DNA of 64,000 nucleotides from Roseateles sp. YR242 (GTDB taxonomy: Bacteria; Pseudomonadota; Gammaproteobacteria; Burkholderiales; Burkholderiaceae_C), in contig NZ_FOAV01000017.1 in the NCBI RefSeq assembly GCF_900109745.1, forward strand, positions 36,802 to 100,801. The letters are read 5' to 3'. This document shows, in pieces, positions 55,481 through 63,933 of this stretch (its first letter is position 1; each line of letters begins with the position of its first letter). Below the pieces are notes generated by a model. The model was not told where the DNA came from, made no database searches, and worked only from the letters and a program-made list of their open reading frames with translations. Both the position numbers and the translations under genes were made by a program.

Positions 55481-56665
55481 TCAGATCGCCTTGGACAGCT
55501 CAAACAGCAGCACGGACGGCAGCGCATCTCCCAGGTTGGCGCGCGAGATGCGCGCCAGACGGTCCGGCGTGGCGGTGGAGAGCTGGGTCTGCTGCTCGCC
55601 GTCCCGCACTTCGATGAAGCTGAAGCTGGGCACCTCGGCGGTGATGTCGGCGTGCAGGCGGTCAAAGTCCGGCCCGTGCAGTCCGTGTTCGAAGGCGATG
55701 CCGTGCGGCAGCCCGTCCTCGCAGAACGCCAGGGCCTCGTCCATGGAACCCACGGCGTCAATGATCAGACCCATGTGGCGGATCGCCTCCTGGATCTGCT
55801 GACGCAGCTCCTTGCGTGGGGAGACGATCAGCAGGTGGCAGCCGGCCAGGGGCTTGGAGTTGTGGGAGGGCAGCACCTCGTCGCGTTCCTGCAGGGGCGG
55901 CGCTGGTGACGGGGCCGGTATCGGCGTGGGGGCAGGCTGCAGGCGCGGATCGTCGTCGTTGACGATGTGCGGAAACTCCAGCGTCAGCAGGGTGATGCCG
56001 GCCTCGTCTTCCCGCAGCGGCAGCGCCCCGATGGTCAGGGCCGTCTGCTCGATCAGCCGCCAGGTGAGGGAATTGAGCGCTTCGGGCGTGTCCGAGAGCG
56101 CCACCGTCGGCGCACTGCCCAGGTCCAGGGAGCGGTGCGCGAAACGGCAGACCAGCCGGGCCTTGGTGGGCCAGGGTGTCAGGTCCAGGCGCATTTCCAG
56201 CGAGGAGTGCGTGTTGGTCAAGGCCCAGTCCATCACCGCATTCAGCAAGGAGAACAGCAGCGAGCCGTCCGTCATGATCTCGATGGGCTGCAACAACTGC
56301 CGCACCTGGATGCCCCGCGCCTGGGTTTCACGGCTGCGCTGGGTGAGCACCCCACGCAGCACCTGGGTGAGGTGCACACGCTCGCGTGACAGACGCAGGC
56401 GGCCGGAAGCCAGCCTGGACAACTGCTGGGTGACCATGCCCGCTTCCCGGGCCTGGACCACGGCCTCGCGCAGGGCGCGCAGGCCCTGGCGGTCGATCTG
56501 CCCGGTACTGATCAGTTCCTGAATGCGTTCCAGCGCGCCGCTGAGGGGCCCGGCAATCTCGGCGCCGAGCTGCTGGACGATCTCCCCCCATTGGGAATCA
56601 CTCAACCGGGGCGCCATGTCATTGGCGGCGGCATTCCCTGCTGGTGTGGGGGGCGGGGTCGGCAT
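55481..56665 (-). CDS. Degenerate histidine kinase/receiver-like protein
   Basis: A 394-residue protein with a two-component layout but missing its key residues. Residues about 20-75 resemble a dimerisation helix hairpin (QWGEIVQQLGAEIAGPLSGALERI) with no phospho-His, and about 85-235 a kinase-ATPase-like fold with no clear N or G box. A Pro-rich linker (PAPTPIPAPSPAPPLQ) leads to a receiver-like C-terminus (LLIVSPRKELRQQIQEAIRHMGL), where the phospho-Asp position reads GIAFEHGLHG. It may act as a scaffold or by protein contact. No partner is adjacent. Confidence 0.6.
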   Translation of the reverse strand: MPTPPPTPAGNAAANDMAPRLSDSQWGEIVQQLGAEIAGPLSGALERIQELISTGQIDRQGLRALREAVVQAREAGMVTQQLSRLASGRLRLSRERVHLTQVLRGVLTQRSRETQARGIQVRQLLQPIEIMTDGSLLFSLLNAVMDWALTNTHSSLEMRLDLTPWPTKARLVCRFAHRSLDLGSAPTVALSDTPEALNSLTWRLIEQTALTIGALPLREDEAGITLLTLEFPHIVNDDDPRLQPAPTPIPAPSPAPPLQERDEVLPSHNSKPLAGCHLLIVSPRKELRQQIQEAIRHMGLIIDAVGSMDEALAFCEDGLPHGIAFEHGLHGPDFDRLHADITAEVPSFSFIEVRDGEQQTQLSTATPDRLARISRANLGDALPSVLLFELSKAI

Positions 56666-56860
56666 GGCTTCTCGTTCTGTGATTTTTGCCGCGAATCGAA
56701 CGCCGCGGTCGGGAGGTCGCCATGGTTCCGACGGGTCCCAATAGCGTCCATCCCCCGAGTTGGGGGACTTTTCGAACCAATTGTTACATCGTGAAATGCC
56801 TCACGAATTGGCGGGGTAGCCGGGCGTCTGGCGACCCGCTGGTTCAAGGGGGTGAGGGCC

Positions 56861-57598
56861 TCAGCGGGGGGGCTCGGGCTTGGCCGCCTGGGCGTTGGCC
56901 AGCGGCAAGAGGATGTCCAGCAGCGCCGGGGCGGCGGAGATCATGCCGTCGTGGCCGGTCGGGATCTCGTGCAGCACCCAGCCCGCTTGCTCCCGGACCC
57001 GCTTGCGGGAGGCGGCTATGGTGAGCAGGGCAGGACGGTTGCAGTCGATGAAGCAACGTGGGAGCGTGGCCCAGGCCTGGGCATCGAACTGGAGCGGGCT
57101 GTCGTAGACACCGCCGGGCTGCGGGCGCTGGCGGCGCTCCACCCAGGCGAAATCCGCTTCGTTCAGCCCCATGCCCTGAGGCGGCGAGGGAGGCAGGTGG
57201 CCATGCTCGCGGATCATCGCGCGGCGCTGGGCCTGGGTTTCCTCGGTGTGGCCGCTGGACCAGCATTCGCCTGGCAAGGGGACCACGGCGTCCAGATAAA
57301 CGAGCTGGGCGATGCGGTCCCGCCGCTGATCCGCAACACCGGTGATCACCATGCCGCTGTAGCTGTGGCCGACCAGCACCACCCGCTGCAACTCCTCGCA
57401 GTCGATGACGGCCAGCACGTCATCGATGTGGGTCTGGAGGGTGATGCCGTCCTGGGGTTGGTGGGCGCGTTCCCCGGTGCCGCTGAGGCTGACGGTGAAC
57501 ACCCGGTGGCCGGCGGCACGCAGCGGCGCCAGTACTCGCTGCCAGACCCAGGCGCCACCCCAGGCGCCGTGGACGAGCACGATGGCGGCGCCGCTCAT
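56861..57598 (-). CDS. Alpha/beta hydrolase (esterase-like)
   Basis: A 245-residue alpha/beta-hydrolase of the MenH/salicylate-esterase-like group. IVLVHGAWGGAWVW is the oxyanion region, VGHSYSGM the nucleophile elbow, and PTGHDGM holds the catalytic His. I use the ATG at 57598, which overlaps the stop of a 26-codon mini-ORF (ATGA). It lies downstream of the CoA-transferase gene on the same strand and probably shares its transcript. Substrate unknown. Confidence 0.87.
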   Translation of the reverse strand: MSGAAIVLVHGAWGGAWVWQRVLAPLRAAGHRVFTVSLSGTGERAHQPQDGITLQTHIDDVLAVIDCEELQRVVLVGHSYSGMVITGVADQRRDRIAQLVYLDAVVPLPGECWSSGHTEETQAQRRAMIREHGHLPPSPPQGMGLNEADFAWVERRQRPQPGGVYDSPLQFDAQAWATLPRCFIDCNRPALLTIAASRKRVREQAGWVLHEIPTGHDGMISAAPALLDILLPLANAQAAKPEPPR

Positions 57599-57675
57599 GG
57601 CTGCACCCGCCCGGGCCGCGTGGCAGGTGCCGCAGGGGCGGCGGGTGGGTGCGGCACAGGCCGGTGGGTCATCAT
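57595..57675 (-). CDS. 26-residue Pro/Ala-rich mini-ORF coupling two genes
   Basis: An AAGGAG site lies 7 bases before ATGATG at 57675. The frame encodes a basic Pro/Ala/His-rich peptide (MMTHRPVPHPPAAPAA then ten more residues). Its start overlaps the CoA-transferase stop (ATGA) and its stop overlaps the hydrolase start (ATGA). No similarity is recognised; it may serve only to carry ribosomes to the hydrolase start. Real translation is unproven. Confidence 0.4.
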   Translation of the reverse strand: MMTHRPVPHPPAAPAAPATRPGRVQP

Positions 57676-58985
57676 GCAATCACTCCTTGTTGGCGCCAGG
57701 CGGCGATGTCGGCGGGCCCGTGGCCCAGTTCGGCCAGGATGGCGTCGGTATGTTGTCCGAGCAGCGGAGGGGGCAAACGGTAGGCCACCGGGGTGGCGGA
57801 GAGCTTCATGGGGCTGGCCACCACCCGGAGTCGATCCGTCAGCGGGTGTTCCATGGGCACCACCATCTGGCGATGCTGCACCTGCGGGTCGTCGAAGACC
57901 TCCGCCAGGTTGTTGATGGCACCCCCTGGCACCTTGGCGTCTTCCATGGCGTCCAGCCAGTGCTGACGCGGCTGCGTGGCAATCCGCCCTGCCAGCATCG
58001 GAACGAGGGTCTCGCGGTGGCGCACCCGCTGGGCATTGGTGGCAAAGCGCGGGTCCTGGGCCCACGCGGGTTCACCGAGGATCTCGCAGAACCGGGTGAA
58101 TTGCTTGTCGTTGCCCACGGCCACGATCAGGTGGCCGTCCGCCGCATGGAAGGTCTGGTACGGCACGATGTTCTGGTGCGCATTGCCCATGCGCCCCGGC
58201 GTCTGGCCGGTACACAGATAGTTGGCGCCGAGGTTCGCCAGCATGGCGACCTGCGTGTCCAGCAAGGCCATGTCAATGACCTGACCTTCACCGGTGGCGT
58301 CCCGATGGCGCAGTGCGGCCAGGATGGCGACGGTGGCGTACATGCCGGTGAACAGGTCTGCCACGGCCACGCCCACCTTTTGCGGGCCCCCGCCGGGCAG
58401 GGCGTCGCGTTCCCCCGTGACGCTCATCAGGCCGCCCAGGCCCTGGACGGCATAGTCATATCCCGCCCGGTCGCTATAAGGGCCGCTCTGGCCGAAACCG
58501 GTCACGGAGCAGAACACCAGGCGAGGGTTCAGGGCGCGCAGGGCCGGGGCGTCCAGGCCGTAGCGGGTCAGATCGCCCACCTTGTAGTTTTCCAGCAGGA
58601 CGTCCGCCTGAAGGGCCAACTCACGGATGAGCGCCTGGCCTTGCGGGCTGGCGATGTCGATGGCGATGGAGCGCTTGTTGCGATTCGCGCCTAGATAGTA
58701 GGCGGCTTCGGAAGTGTCCGCCCCCTCGGCGTCCCGAAGGTAGGGCGGGCCCCAACTGCGGGTGTCGTCGCCGCCCGGATGTCCGGCCTGGCGGGGGCGC
58801 TCCACCTTGATGACGTCGGCGCCAAGGTCCGCGAGTGTCTGGCTGCACCAGGGGCCCGCCAGCACGCGGGAGAGATCCAGGACGCGGACCCCCTGCAGGG
58901 CCATGGGGGCGGCCCGGGCTGCAGAGGGGGACAAGGCAGAAGTGTCAGGAGAGTCAGAAGAGGGCATGGAGGTGGCTTCACTCAT
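57672..58985 (-). CDS. Family III CoA-transferase (CaiB/BaiF)
   Basis: A 437-residue CoA-transferase. GVRVLDLSRVLAGPWCSQTLADLGADVIKVE is the family start signature; the catalytic Asp is Asp177 in AGYDYAVQGLGG, and GGLMSVTG and FTGMYAT follow. Such enzymes move CoA between carboxylic acids such as carnitine, formate, succinate or bile acids. The ATG at 58985 is the longest sensible start; the ATG at 58904 would give the more usual short head. Followed by a mini-ORF and a hydrolase gene. Substrate unknown. Confidence 0.9.
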   Translation of the reverse strand: MSEATSMPSSDSPDTSALSPSAARAAPMALQGVRVLDLSRVLAGPWCSQTLADLGADVIKVERPRQAGHPGGDDTRSWGPPYLRDAEGADTSEAAYYLGANRNKRSIAIDIASPQGQALIRELALQADVLLENYKVGDLTRYGLDAPALRALNPRLVFCSVTGFGQSGPYSDRAGYDYAVQGLGGLMSVTGERDALPGGGPQKVGVAVADLFTGMYATVAILAALRHRDATGEGQVIDMALLDTQVAMLANLGANYLCTGQTPGRMGNAHQNIVPYQTFHAADGHLIVAVGNDKQFTRFCEILGEPAWAQDPRFATNAQRVRHRETLVPMLAGRIATQPRQHWLDAMEDAKVPGGAINNLAEVFDDPQVQHRQMVVPMEHPLTDRLRVVASPMKLSATPVAYRLPPPLLGQHTDAILAELGHGPADIAAWRQQGVIA

Positions 58986-59084
58986 CGGCTGATTCTCGTA
59001 TGGCCGGCGGCCCGGCGCACCCACCCGCGCCACTGGTGGGATCCCGCCGTGGAGAGGCTGCGGACGGGTCACCATAATGGGTGG

Positions 59085-59642
59085 ATGTGCAAACAATCTT
59101 TGGGTGGATGGGCTTGGGTGCGCCGAATGGCGGCGTTCCTGGCCCTGCCGGCGGGTGCCCTCCTGATGGCGGGATGCTCCCCGGCACTCAATTGGCGCGA
59201 GGTCAGCCCCGAAGGGGCGGCCGTGCGGCTGATGTTCCCCTGCAAACCCGCCCATGAAGACCGGATGCAGCAAGGGCCGGAAGGCCGAAGGCTGACGGTG
59301 CGCAGCTTCAGTTGCAAGGCGCAAGGAAGTCAGTTTGCGCTCACCTGGGTGGATCTGGGAACGACGAAGGAGGTGCCGGCCGCCTTGCGACGCCTGCACG
59401 ACCAGTGGGCCCAGGTGTTGGAGCCTGGGGCTTCGGCGCCGCTGGCGATCGCCGGCATGACAGCGGATCCGGCAGCGGGCCAGCTGCGCTGGGAAGCCCG
59501 GAACGGGGCGCCCGGCCAGGCCGTGCGGCAGGCTGTTTTTGCCCGAGGGCCTCGGGTCTATCAACTTCTGCTACAGGGTGAGCGGGTGGATGACGAAGCC
59601 TGGGATGTGTTTCTGGGGTCCGTGGTGTTGGGATCGGACTGA
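59085..59642 (+). CDS. Putative lipoprotein of unknown function
   Basis: A 185-residue secreted protein. The lipobox LMAGC follows a hydrophobic stretch (AAFLALPAGALL), so Cys31 should be lipidated. The rest is a compact mixed alpha/beta sequence (NWREVSPEGAAVRLMFPC, two further cysteines near residues 53 and 77) with no recognised domain. It starts at the ATG at 59085; the ATG at 59127 also precedes the lipobox. The gene is divergent from the CoA-transferase gene by about 100 bp. Confidence 0.72.
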   Translation: MCKQSLGGWAWVRRMAAFLALPAGALLMAGCSPALNWREVSPEGAAVRLMFPCKPAHEDRMQQGPEGRRLTVRSFSCKAQGSQFALTWVDLGTTKEVPAALRRLHDQWAQVLEPGASAPLAIAGMTADPAAGQLRWEARNGAPGQAVRQAVFARGPRVYQLLLQGERVDDEAWDVFLGSVVLGSD

Positions 59643-59810
59643 GGCGTCGGCGACGCCGGCCGGGGCGCGGGCGACAGGCGTCTGGCATGTGCCGGGCTCG
59701 CCTGCTTGGCATGTAGATGGCTTGTAGATGGCATATGCCCGGCATGCGGTCGTCAGGCACATTTGCCGGGTTACGCGCCCGACTTTGCGGCACCGCACGA
59801 TAATGCGCTC

Positions 59811-60221
59811 ATGTCCGGCTTGCTCCTGATCGCCCACGCCCCGCTCGCGTCTGCCTTGAAAGAGGTGGCGGAGCACACCTTCCCCCACTGCTCGCTGCAA
59901 CTCAGCGTGCTGGATGTCACCCCGGAAATGGGCGCGGACGAAGTGGAATTGAAGGCGCGCGCGCTGATCCAGGCCTCCGGACATGTGCAGACCCTGGTGC
60001 TGACTGACGTCTACGGCGCCACACCCACCAACGCGGCACTGCGTCTGCAGGGCGAACAGGTCAAGGTGCTGGCGGGCGTGAATGTCCCTATGCTCTGGCG
60101 TTCTCTTTGTTATGCCGGAGAAAGCCTGGACGCGCTCATGCAACGCGCCAGCCAGGGTGGCATGCAAGGCATCGTGTACGAACAGCCGACCAACTTTCCG
60201 CCCGAACGTTCCTGCTCATGA
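59811..60221 (+). CDS. PTS EIIA component (mannose/fructose IIA fold)
   Basis: A 136-residue PTS IIA protein of the mannose type. The phospho-accepting His9 is in LLIAHAPLASAL, and TLVLTDVYGATPTNAAL is the conserved strand with the DxYGxTP pattern. It stands without sugar-specific IIB/IIC components, as in the regulatory PTS of betaproteobacteria. Its stop overlaps the HPr start (ATGA), so phosphoryl flow EI-HPr-EIIA is expected. The role is probably regulatory, not sugar transport. Confidence 0.92.
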   Translation: MSGLLLIAHAPLASALKEVAEHTFPHCSLQLSVLDVTPEMGADEVELKARALIQASGHVQTLVLTDVYGATPTNAALRLQGEQVKVLAGVNVPMLWRSLCYAGESLDALMQRASQGGMQGIVYEQPTNFPPERSCS

Positions 60222-60487
60222 TCAAGTCCACGCTCACCATCAGCAACAAGCTGGGGCTGCATGCCCGCGCCTCGGCCAAATTGACCAAGCTGGCCGGGGG
60301 GTACAAGTCTGAAGTGTTCCTGAGCCGCAACGGCCGCCGGGTGAATGCCAAGAGCATCATGGGTGTGATGATGCTGGCCGCCGGGATTGGCGCCGAAGTG
60401 GCGCTGGAGACGGAAGGCGAGGACGAACAGGCCGCTCACGACGCCATCACGGCGCTGGTGAACGACAAGTTTGGCGAGGGGCAGTAA
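60218..60487 (+). CDS. ptsH: Phosphocarrier protein HPr
   Basis: An 89-residue HPr. His15 (GLHARASAKL) accepts phosphate from EI, and the regulatory Ser46 is present in NAKSIMGVMML, as in the family. It is translated after EIIA through an ATGA overlap. Unusually, ptsI does not follow directly but lies 1 kb further, beyond a gene on the opposite strand. Confidence 0.97.
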   Translation: MIKSTLTISNKLGLHARASAKLTKLAGGYKSEVFLSRNGRRVNAKSIMGVMMLAAGIGAEVALETEGEDEQAAHDAITALVNDKFGEGQ

Positions 60488-60490
60488 GCC

Positions 60491-61336
60491 TCAGGCGCCC
60501 AGGAAGTGCCGGCGATAACGCGCCGGCAGATCCGCGATGCGCATCATCATGGGCAGATCCGCCGTGTTGAAGTCGGGGTCCCAGGCCGGGCGGCCCAACA
60601 CACGGGCGCCACAGCGCAGGTAACCCTTGATCAGCGGCGGCGGCTCCACCGCGAGATCCTGGCGCAGTTCATCCACCGGCAGCGGCAGGCGGGGGCGTAC
60701 CTGCCATTCGATGTCGGCCATGTGCTGCACTTCCAGCTGCTTCCAGATGCTGGCGGCGTAATGCCCGCCGTCGCGCATGCTGATGCTGGCGCAGCCAATC
60801 ATGGTGTCCAGGTCATTGCGCACCATGAACTCGGTGAGGGCGCCCCACAGGGCCATGATGGCACCACCGTTGCGGTGGTCCGGGTGCACGCAGGAACGGC
60901 CCAGTTCCACCATGCGGGGGCGCAACGCGCGCAACCGGGTGAGATCGAATTCCGTCTCGGTATACAGACCACCGGCGCGGCGGGCTGCTTCCGGGGTCAG
61001 GACGCGATACGTGCCGATCACCTCGCCAGGCTGTTGATCGGCGTCCAGCAGGCGCACCAGCAGGTGCTCGCAAAAGGGGTCGAAGATGTCCACGTCGTGG
61101 CCGGCGGGCGCCGAGGCGGGGACGCTCAGGCGCGCACCCATCTCGTCCACGAAGACCCGGTACCTCAGGCGCTGGGCATGGCGGACTTCTTCTTCCGACC
61201 GCGCCCAGCCCACATGGAAGCGAGCGCGCGGAGCGTCGACAACGTTCCCTTGCGATGCAAGTGGAAGTGACCTCCGGGACGCCTCGGAGGGGCGCAAATC
61301 AGAGAAGGGCAGGGTAGGCAGCGGCAGATCCCTCAT
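60491..61336 (-). CDS. GNAT-family N-acyltransferase (ornithine-lipid/OlsB-like)
   Basis: A 281-residue protein of the acyl-homoserine-lactone-synthase/OlsB-like acyltransferase group. HAQRLRYRVFVDEMGAR (about residues 53-69) and ELGRSCVHPDHRNGGAIMALW (about 143-163) are the shared core, with CASISMRDGG following. OlsB-type enzymes make lyso-ornithine lipid from ornithine and 3-hydroxyacyl-ACP; no OlsA or PlsC-like partner is adjacent, so this assignment is tentative. It lies on the opposite strand between ptsH and ptsI, its stop 3 bp from the ptsH stop. Confidence 0.8.
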   Translation of the reverse strand: MRDLPLPTLPFSDLRPSEASRRSLPLASQGNVVDAPRARFHVGWARSEEEVRHAQRLRYRVFVDEMGARLSVPASAPAGHDVDIFDPFCEHLLVRLLDADQQPGEVIGTYRVLTPEAARRAGGLYTETEFDLTRLRALRPRMVELGRSCVHPDHRNGGAIMALWGALTEFMVRNDLDTMIGCASISMRDGGHYAASIWKQLEVQHMADIEWQVRPRLPLPVDELRQDLAVEPPPLIKGYLRCGARVLGRPAWDPDFNTADLPMMMRIADLPARYRRHFLGA

Positions 61337-61494
61337 GGCATGGCCTCCTTCGGATGGGATGCCGGGATGCTGAGCGACCAGGGTGACTTGTCAGTGACCG
61401 ACCCGTGAACGAATGGTGACATCGAGGCCCCTGCGGACACTGCCAGTGACCGGATCGGCATGAGGGAGTCCAGGGGCGCTGCTACAGTCGGCGC

Positions 61495-63267
61495 ATGAGC
61501 TTCCAGGTCTTCGGCATTCCTGTGTCGCGTGGCGTGGCCATCGGCCGCGCAGTGCTGGTCGCGTCCAGCCGCGTTGACGTCGCGCACTACTTCGTCCCCA
61601 CCGCGGAGGTGGACAGTGAATATGCGCGCCTGCTGCAGGCGCGCGACGCCGTGACCCGTGAACTGCAGGACCTGAAGGCCGACCTGCCGGCAGACGCCCC
61701 CCACGAGCTGGACGCGCTGCTGGATGTGCACCTGCTGCTGCTCAACGATGAAGCCTTGGTGGATGCCGCCAGGCAATGGATCGCCGAGCGGCACTACAAC
61801 GCGGAGTGGGCACTGTCGGCGCAGCTGGAGGTTCTGGCCCGCCAGTTTGACGAGATGGAGGACGACTACCTCCGGGAGCGCAAGGCCGACCTGGAGCAGG
61901 TGGTCGAGCGTGTCCTGTCGGCGTTGGGGCACGGACAGAACAAGGGCGGCGCCGGTGCTGCGGTGGTGGTGGCCAGGGACTTCGCTGGCGAGGACCCCCT
62001 GCTGCTGGTGGCTGCCGATATCGCGCCTGCCGACATGATTCAGTTCAAGCGCAGCGTCTTCCAGGGTTTCATCACCGACATCGGCGGCAAGACCTCGCAT
62101 ACCGCCATCGTGGCGCGCAGCATGGATATCCCGGCGGTGGTGGGAACGCGTGAGGCCTCCCGACTGATCCGTCAGGACGACTGGGTCATCATCGACGGGG
62201 ATGCCGGCACGGTCATCGTCAATCCTTCCCCCATCGTGCTGGAGGAATATCGCTTCCGGCAGCGTCAGTCCGAATTGGAACGGGCACGCCTGGCAAGGCT
62301 GCGCCATACCCCTGCCATCACTCTGGATGGGCAGCGTATTGAATTGCACGCGAATATTGAATTGCCTGGCGACGCCGTGGCGGCGCTGGACGCCGGGGCG
62401 ACCGGCGTGGGTTTGTTCCGCAGTGAGTTCCTCTTCATGAACCGCGAGGGGGAGTTACCCAGCGAGGACGAGCAGTTCGAGGCTTATCGGGCTGCGGTGG
62501 AAGCCATGCGGGGTATGCCGGTCACTATTCGCACGGTGGACGTGGGGGCGGACAAGCCGCTGGACCGGATGAGCGTCAATGAGCTCCGACATGAACATGT
62601 GCTCAACCCGTCCATGGGCCTTCGGGCGATCCGCTGGAGTCTGGCGGAACCCAGTATGTTCCGCCAGCAGCTGCGCGCTATATATAGGGCGAGTGCCTTT
62701 GGCCATGTGAAGCTGCTGGTGCCCATGGTGGCGCACTTGAGCGAAATCAAGCAGGTTCAGGAAGCCATCCGGCGGGTCAAGCAGCAGCTGGACGACGCCG
62801 GGCAGCCGTATGGCCTGGTGGAACTGGGGGTGATGGTGGAAGTGCCGGCCGCGGCGCTGATGCTGCCCATGCTGCTGCGCCATGTGGACTTCATCTCCAT
62901 AGGGACCAACGATCTGATCCAGTACACGCTGGCGATCGACCGTGCCGATGAGGCGGTGGCTCATCTGTATGACCCCTGGCATCCGGCGGTGCTGCAGCTC
63001 CTGTCTTCTTCCATCGCCCAGGCCAGGGCGGCCGGCAAGGGCGTGAGTGTGTGCGGCGAAATGGCCGGGGACGCACTTTTTACCGATCTGCTGCTGGGCA
63101 TGGGGCTGAACTGCTTCTCCATGCATCCGTCGCAGATCCCATCCGTCAAGCAGCGTGTGCTGCGTGCGGATACGCAGCGACTGGCTGCGGCCATCCCCCG
63201 CATCATGGAGAGCGAAGAACCCGGCCGCGTAGCGGTAGAACTTCTGGCTGCGCAACGGCTGCACTGA
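61495..63267 (+). CDS. ptsI: PTS enzyme I (phosphoenolpyruvate-protein phosphotransferase)
   Basis: A 590-residue enzyme I that takes phosphate from PEP and passes it to HPr. The active His202 is in GGKTSHTAIVARSM; the PEP-binding C-terminal domain includes RTVDVGADKPLD, LRAIRWSL and GTNDLIQYTLAIDRADE. The N-terminus VFGIPVSRGVAIGRAVLV is typical, and the size is full length. It stands in its own transcription unit rather than directly behind ptsH. The 3' end is followed by a weak GC-rich hairpin (63279-63300), then the rRNA promoter region. Confidence 0.96.
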   Translation: MSFQVFGIPVSRGVAIGRAVLVASSRVDVAHYFVPTAEVDSEYARLLQARDAVTRELQDLKADLPADAPHELDALLDVHLLLLNDEALVDAARQWIAERHYNAEWALSAQLEVLARQFDEMEDDYLRERKADLEQVVERVLSALGHGQNKGGAGAAVVVARDFAGEDPLLLVAADIAPADMIQFKRSVFQGFITDIGGKTSHTAIVARSMDIPAVVGTREASRLIRQDDWVIIDGDAGTVIVNPSPIVLEEYRFRQRQSELERARLARLRHTPAITLDGQRIELHANIELPGDAVAALDAGATGVGLFRSEFLFMNREGELPSEDEQFEAYRAAVEAMRGMPVTIRTVDVGADKPLDRMSVNELRHEHVLNPSMGLRAIRWSLAEPSMFRQQLRAIYRASAFGHVKLLVPMVAHLSEIKQVQEAIRRVKQQLDDAGQPYGLVELGVMVEVPAAALMLPMLLRHVDFISIGTNDLIQYTLAIDRADEAVAHLYDPWHPAVLQLLSSSIAQARAAGKGVSVCGEMAGDALFTDLLLGMGLNCFSMHPSQIPSVKQRVLRADTQRLAAAIPRIMESEEPGRVAVELLAAQRLH

Positions 63268-63383
63268 GCTGCTTATCAGCCCGGCCGCGCTGCGGCGGGC
63301 CTTCGGCCAGCACCAGGCGGGGCGTTCAGCGGTAAGTCACGCGGCGCGGATTACGTCCTCCGTGTGAAATTTTCCGGCCGGGC

Positions 63384-63413
63384 TTGTGCTCCCCAAAAAA
63401 TGCATGCTAGACT
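63384..63413 (+). promoter_or_regulatory. rRNA promoter candidate P1
   Basis: TTGTGC (63384-63389) and TAGACT (63408-63413) with an 18-bp spacer, followed by CGCGGTCTTCG. A related pattern recurs at P2. Confidence 0.5.
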
Positions 63414-63573
63414 CGCGGTCTTCGCTGATCAAAACAAGTTTTTAAACGACTTTGAGCAGCGTCACCCACCCCGGACATATTGTCTTGGTGAGTGACTGGA
63501 AAGCTGATTAGGGAAGTGAAAAGCAACCTGAAAAGCAAACTGGTTTGAGTTTGAAATCTGAAAAGAAAACAAA

Positions 63574-63605
63574 TTCAAATCGGGCCAGCAAAACCGGTAT
63601 ATACT
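63574..63605 (+). promoter_or_regulatory. rRNA promoter candidate P2
   Basis: TATACT (63600-63605) followed by AGCGGTCTTG, which resembles the P1 start region. An A/T-rich stretch lies upstream (63551-63580), like an UP element. The -35 is poor (TTCAAA, 63574-63579, 20-bp spacer). Confidence 0.45.
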
Positions 63606-63687
63606 AGCGGTCTTGATGGTGGCGGGAAGAGTTATCTGGCTGATAAAACTCTCGCAGACAGCGTAAAAAATAATTTGCACTGACTGC

Positions 63688-63717
63688 TTGACGAAATCAA
63701 AAAGAATGATTCATAAT
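63688..63717 (+). promoter_or_regulatory. rRNA promoter candidate P3
   Basis: TTGACG (63688-63693) and CATAAT (63712-63717) with an 18-bp spacer, followed by a GC-rich discriminator (CTCGCTTCTGCG) typical of stringently controlled rRNA promoters. The best of the three by hexamer match. Confidence 0.65.
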
Positions 63718-63792
63718 CTCGCTTCTGCGCTGCTGACGACGTCAACAAAACGACGACAGCAAGTGCAACGAAGATAGCGAAAGCTGCTTCGA

Positions 63793-63805
63793 TGATCTTT
63801 AAAAA
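63793..63805 (+). promoter_or_regulatory. boxA antitermination element in the rRNA leader
   Basis: TGATCTTTAAAAA matches the boxA antitermination core (TGCTCTTTAACA) in the expected place, about 130 bp before the 16S gene. Confidence 0.7.
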
Positions 63806-63933
63806 TTTACAGCCAATAAGCGTGGGCGTTTGGACGGATGCAACCTGAGAAGGTTAAATCTAACAACGCTCACGGAAGAAAGAATGAAGCTATGAAAATA
63901 GTCTTTGTTCAATTCCGTTGAGTAATCAAGATC

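Noticed and set aside
59712..59732. TGTAGATGGC repeated 11 bp apart before the EIIA gene
   Set aside because: Too short and unsupported by symmetry or position relative to a promoter to be called an operator.
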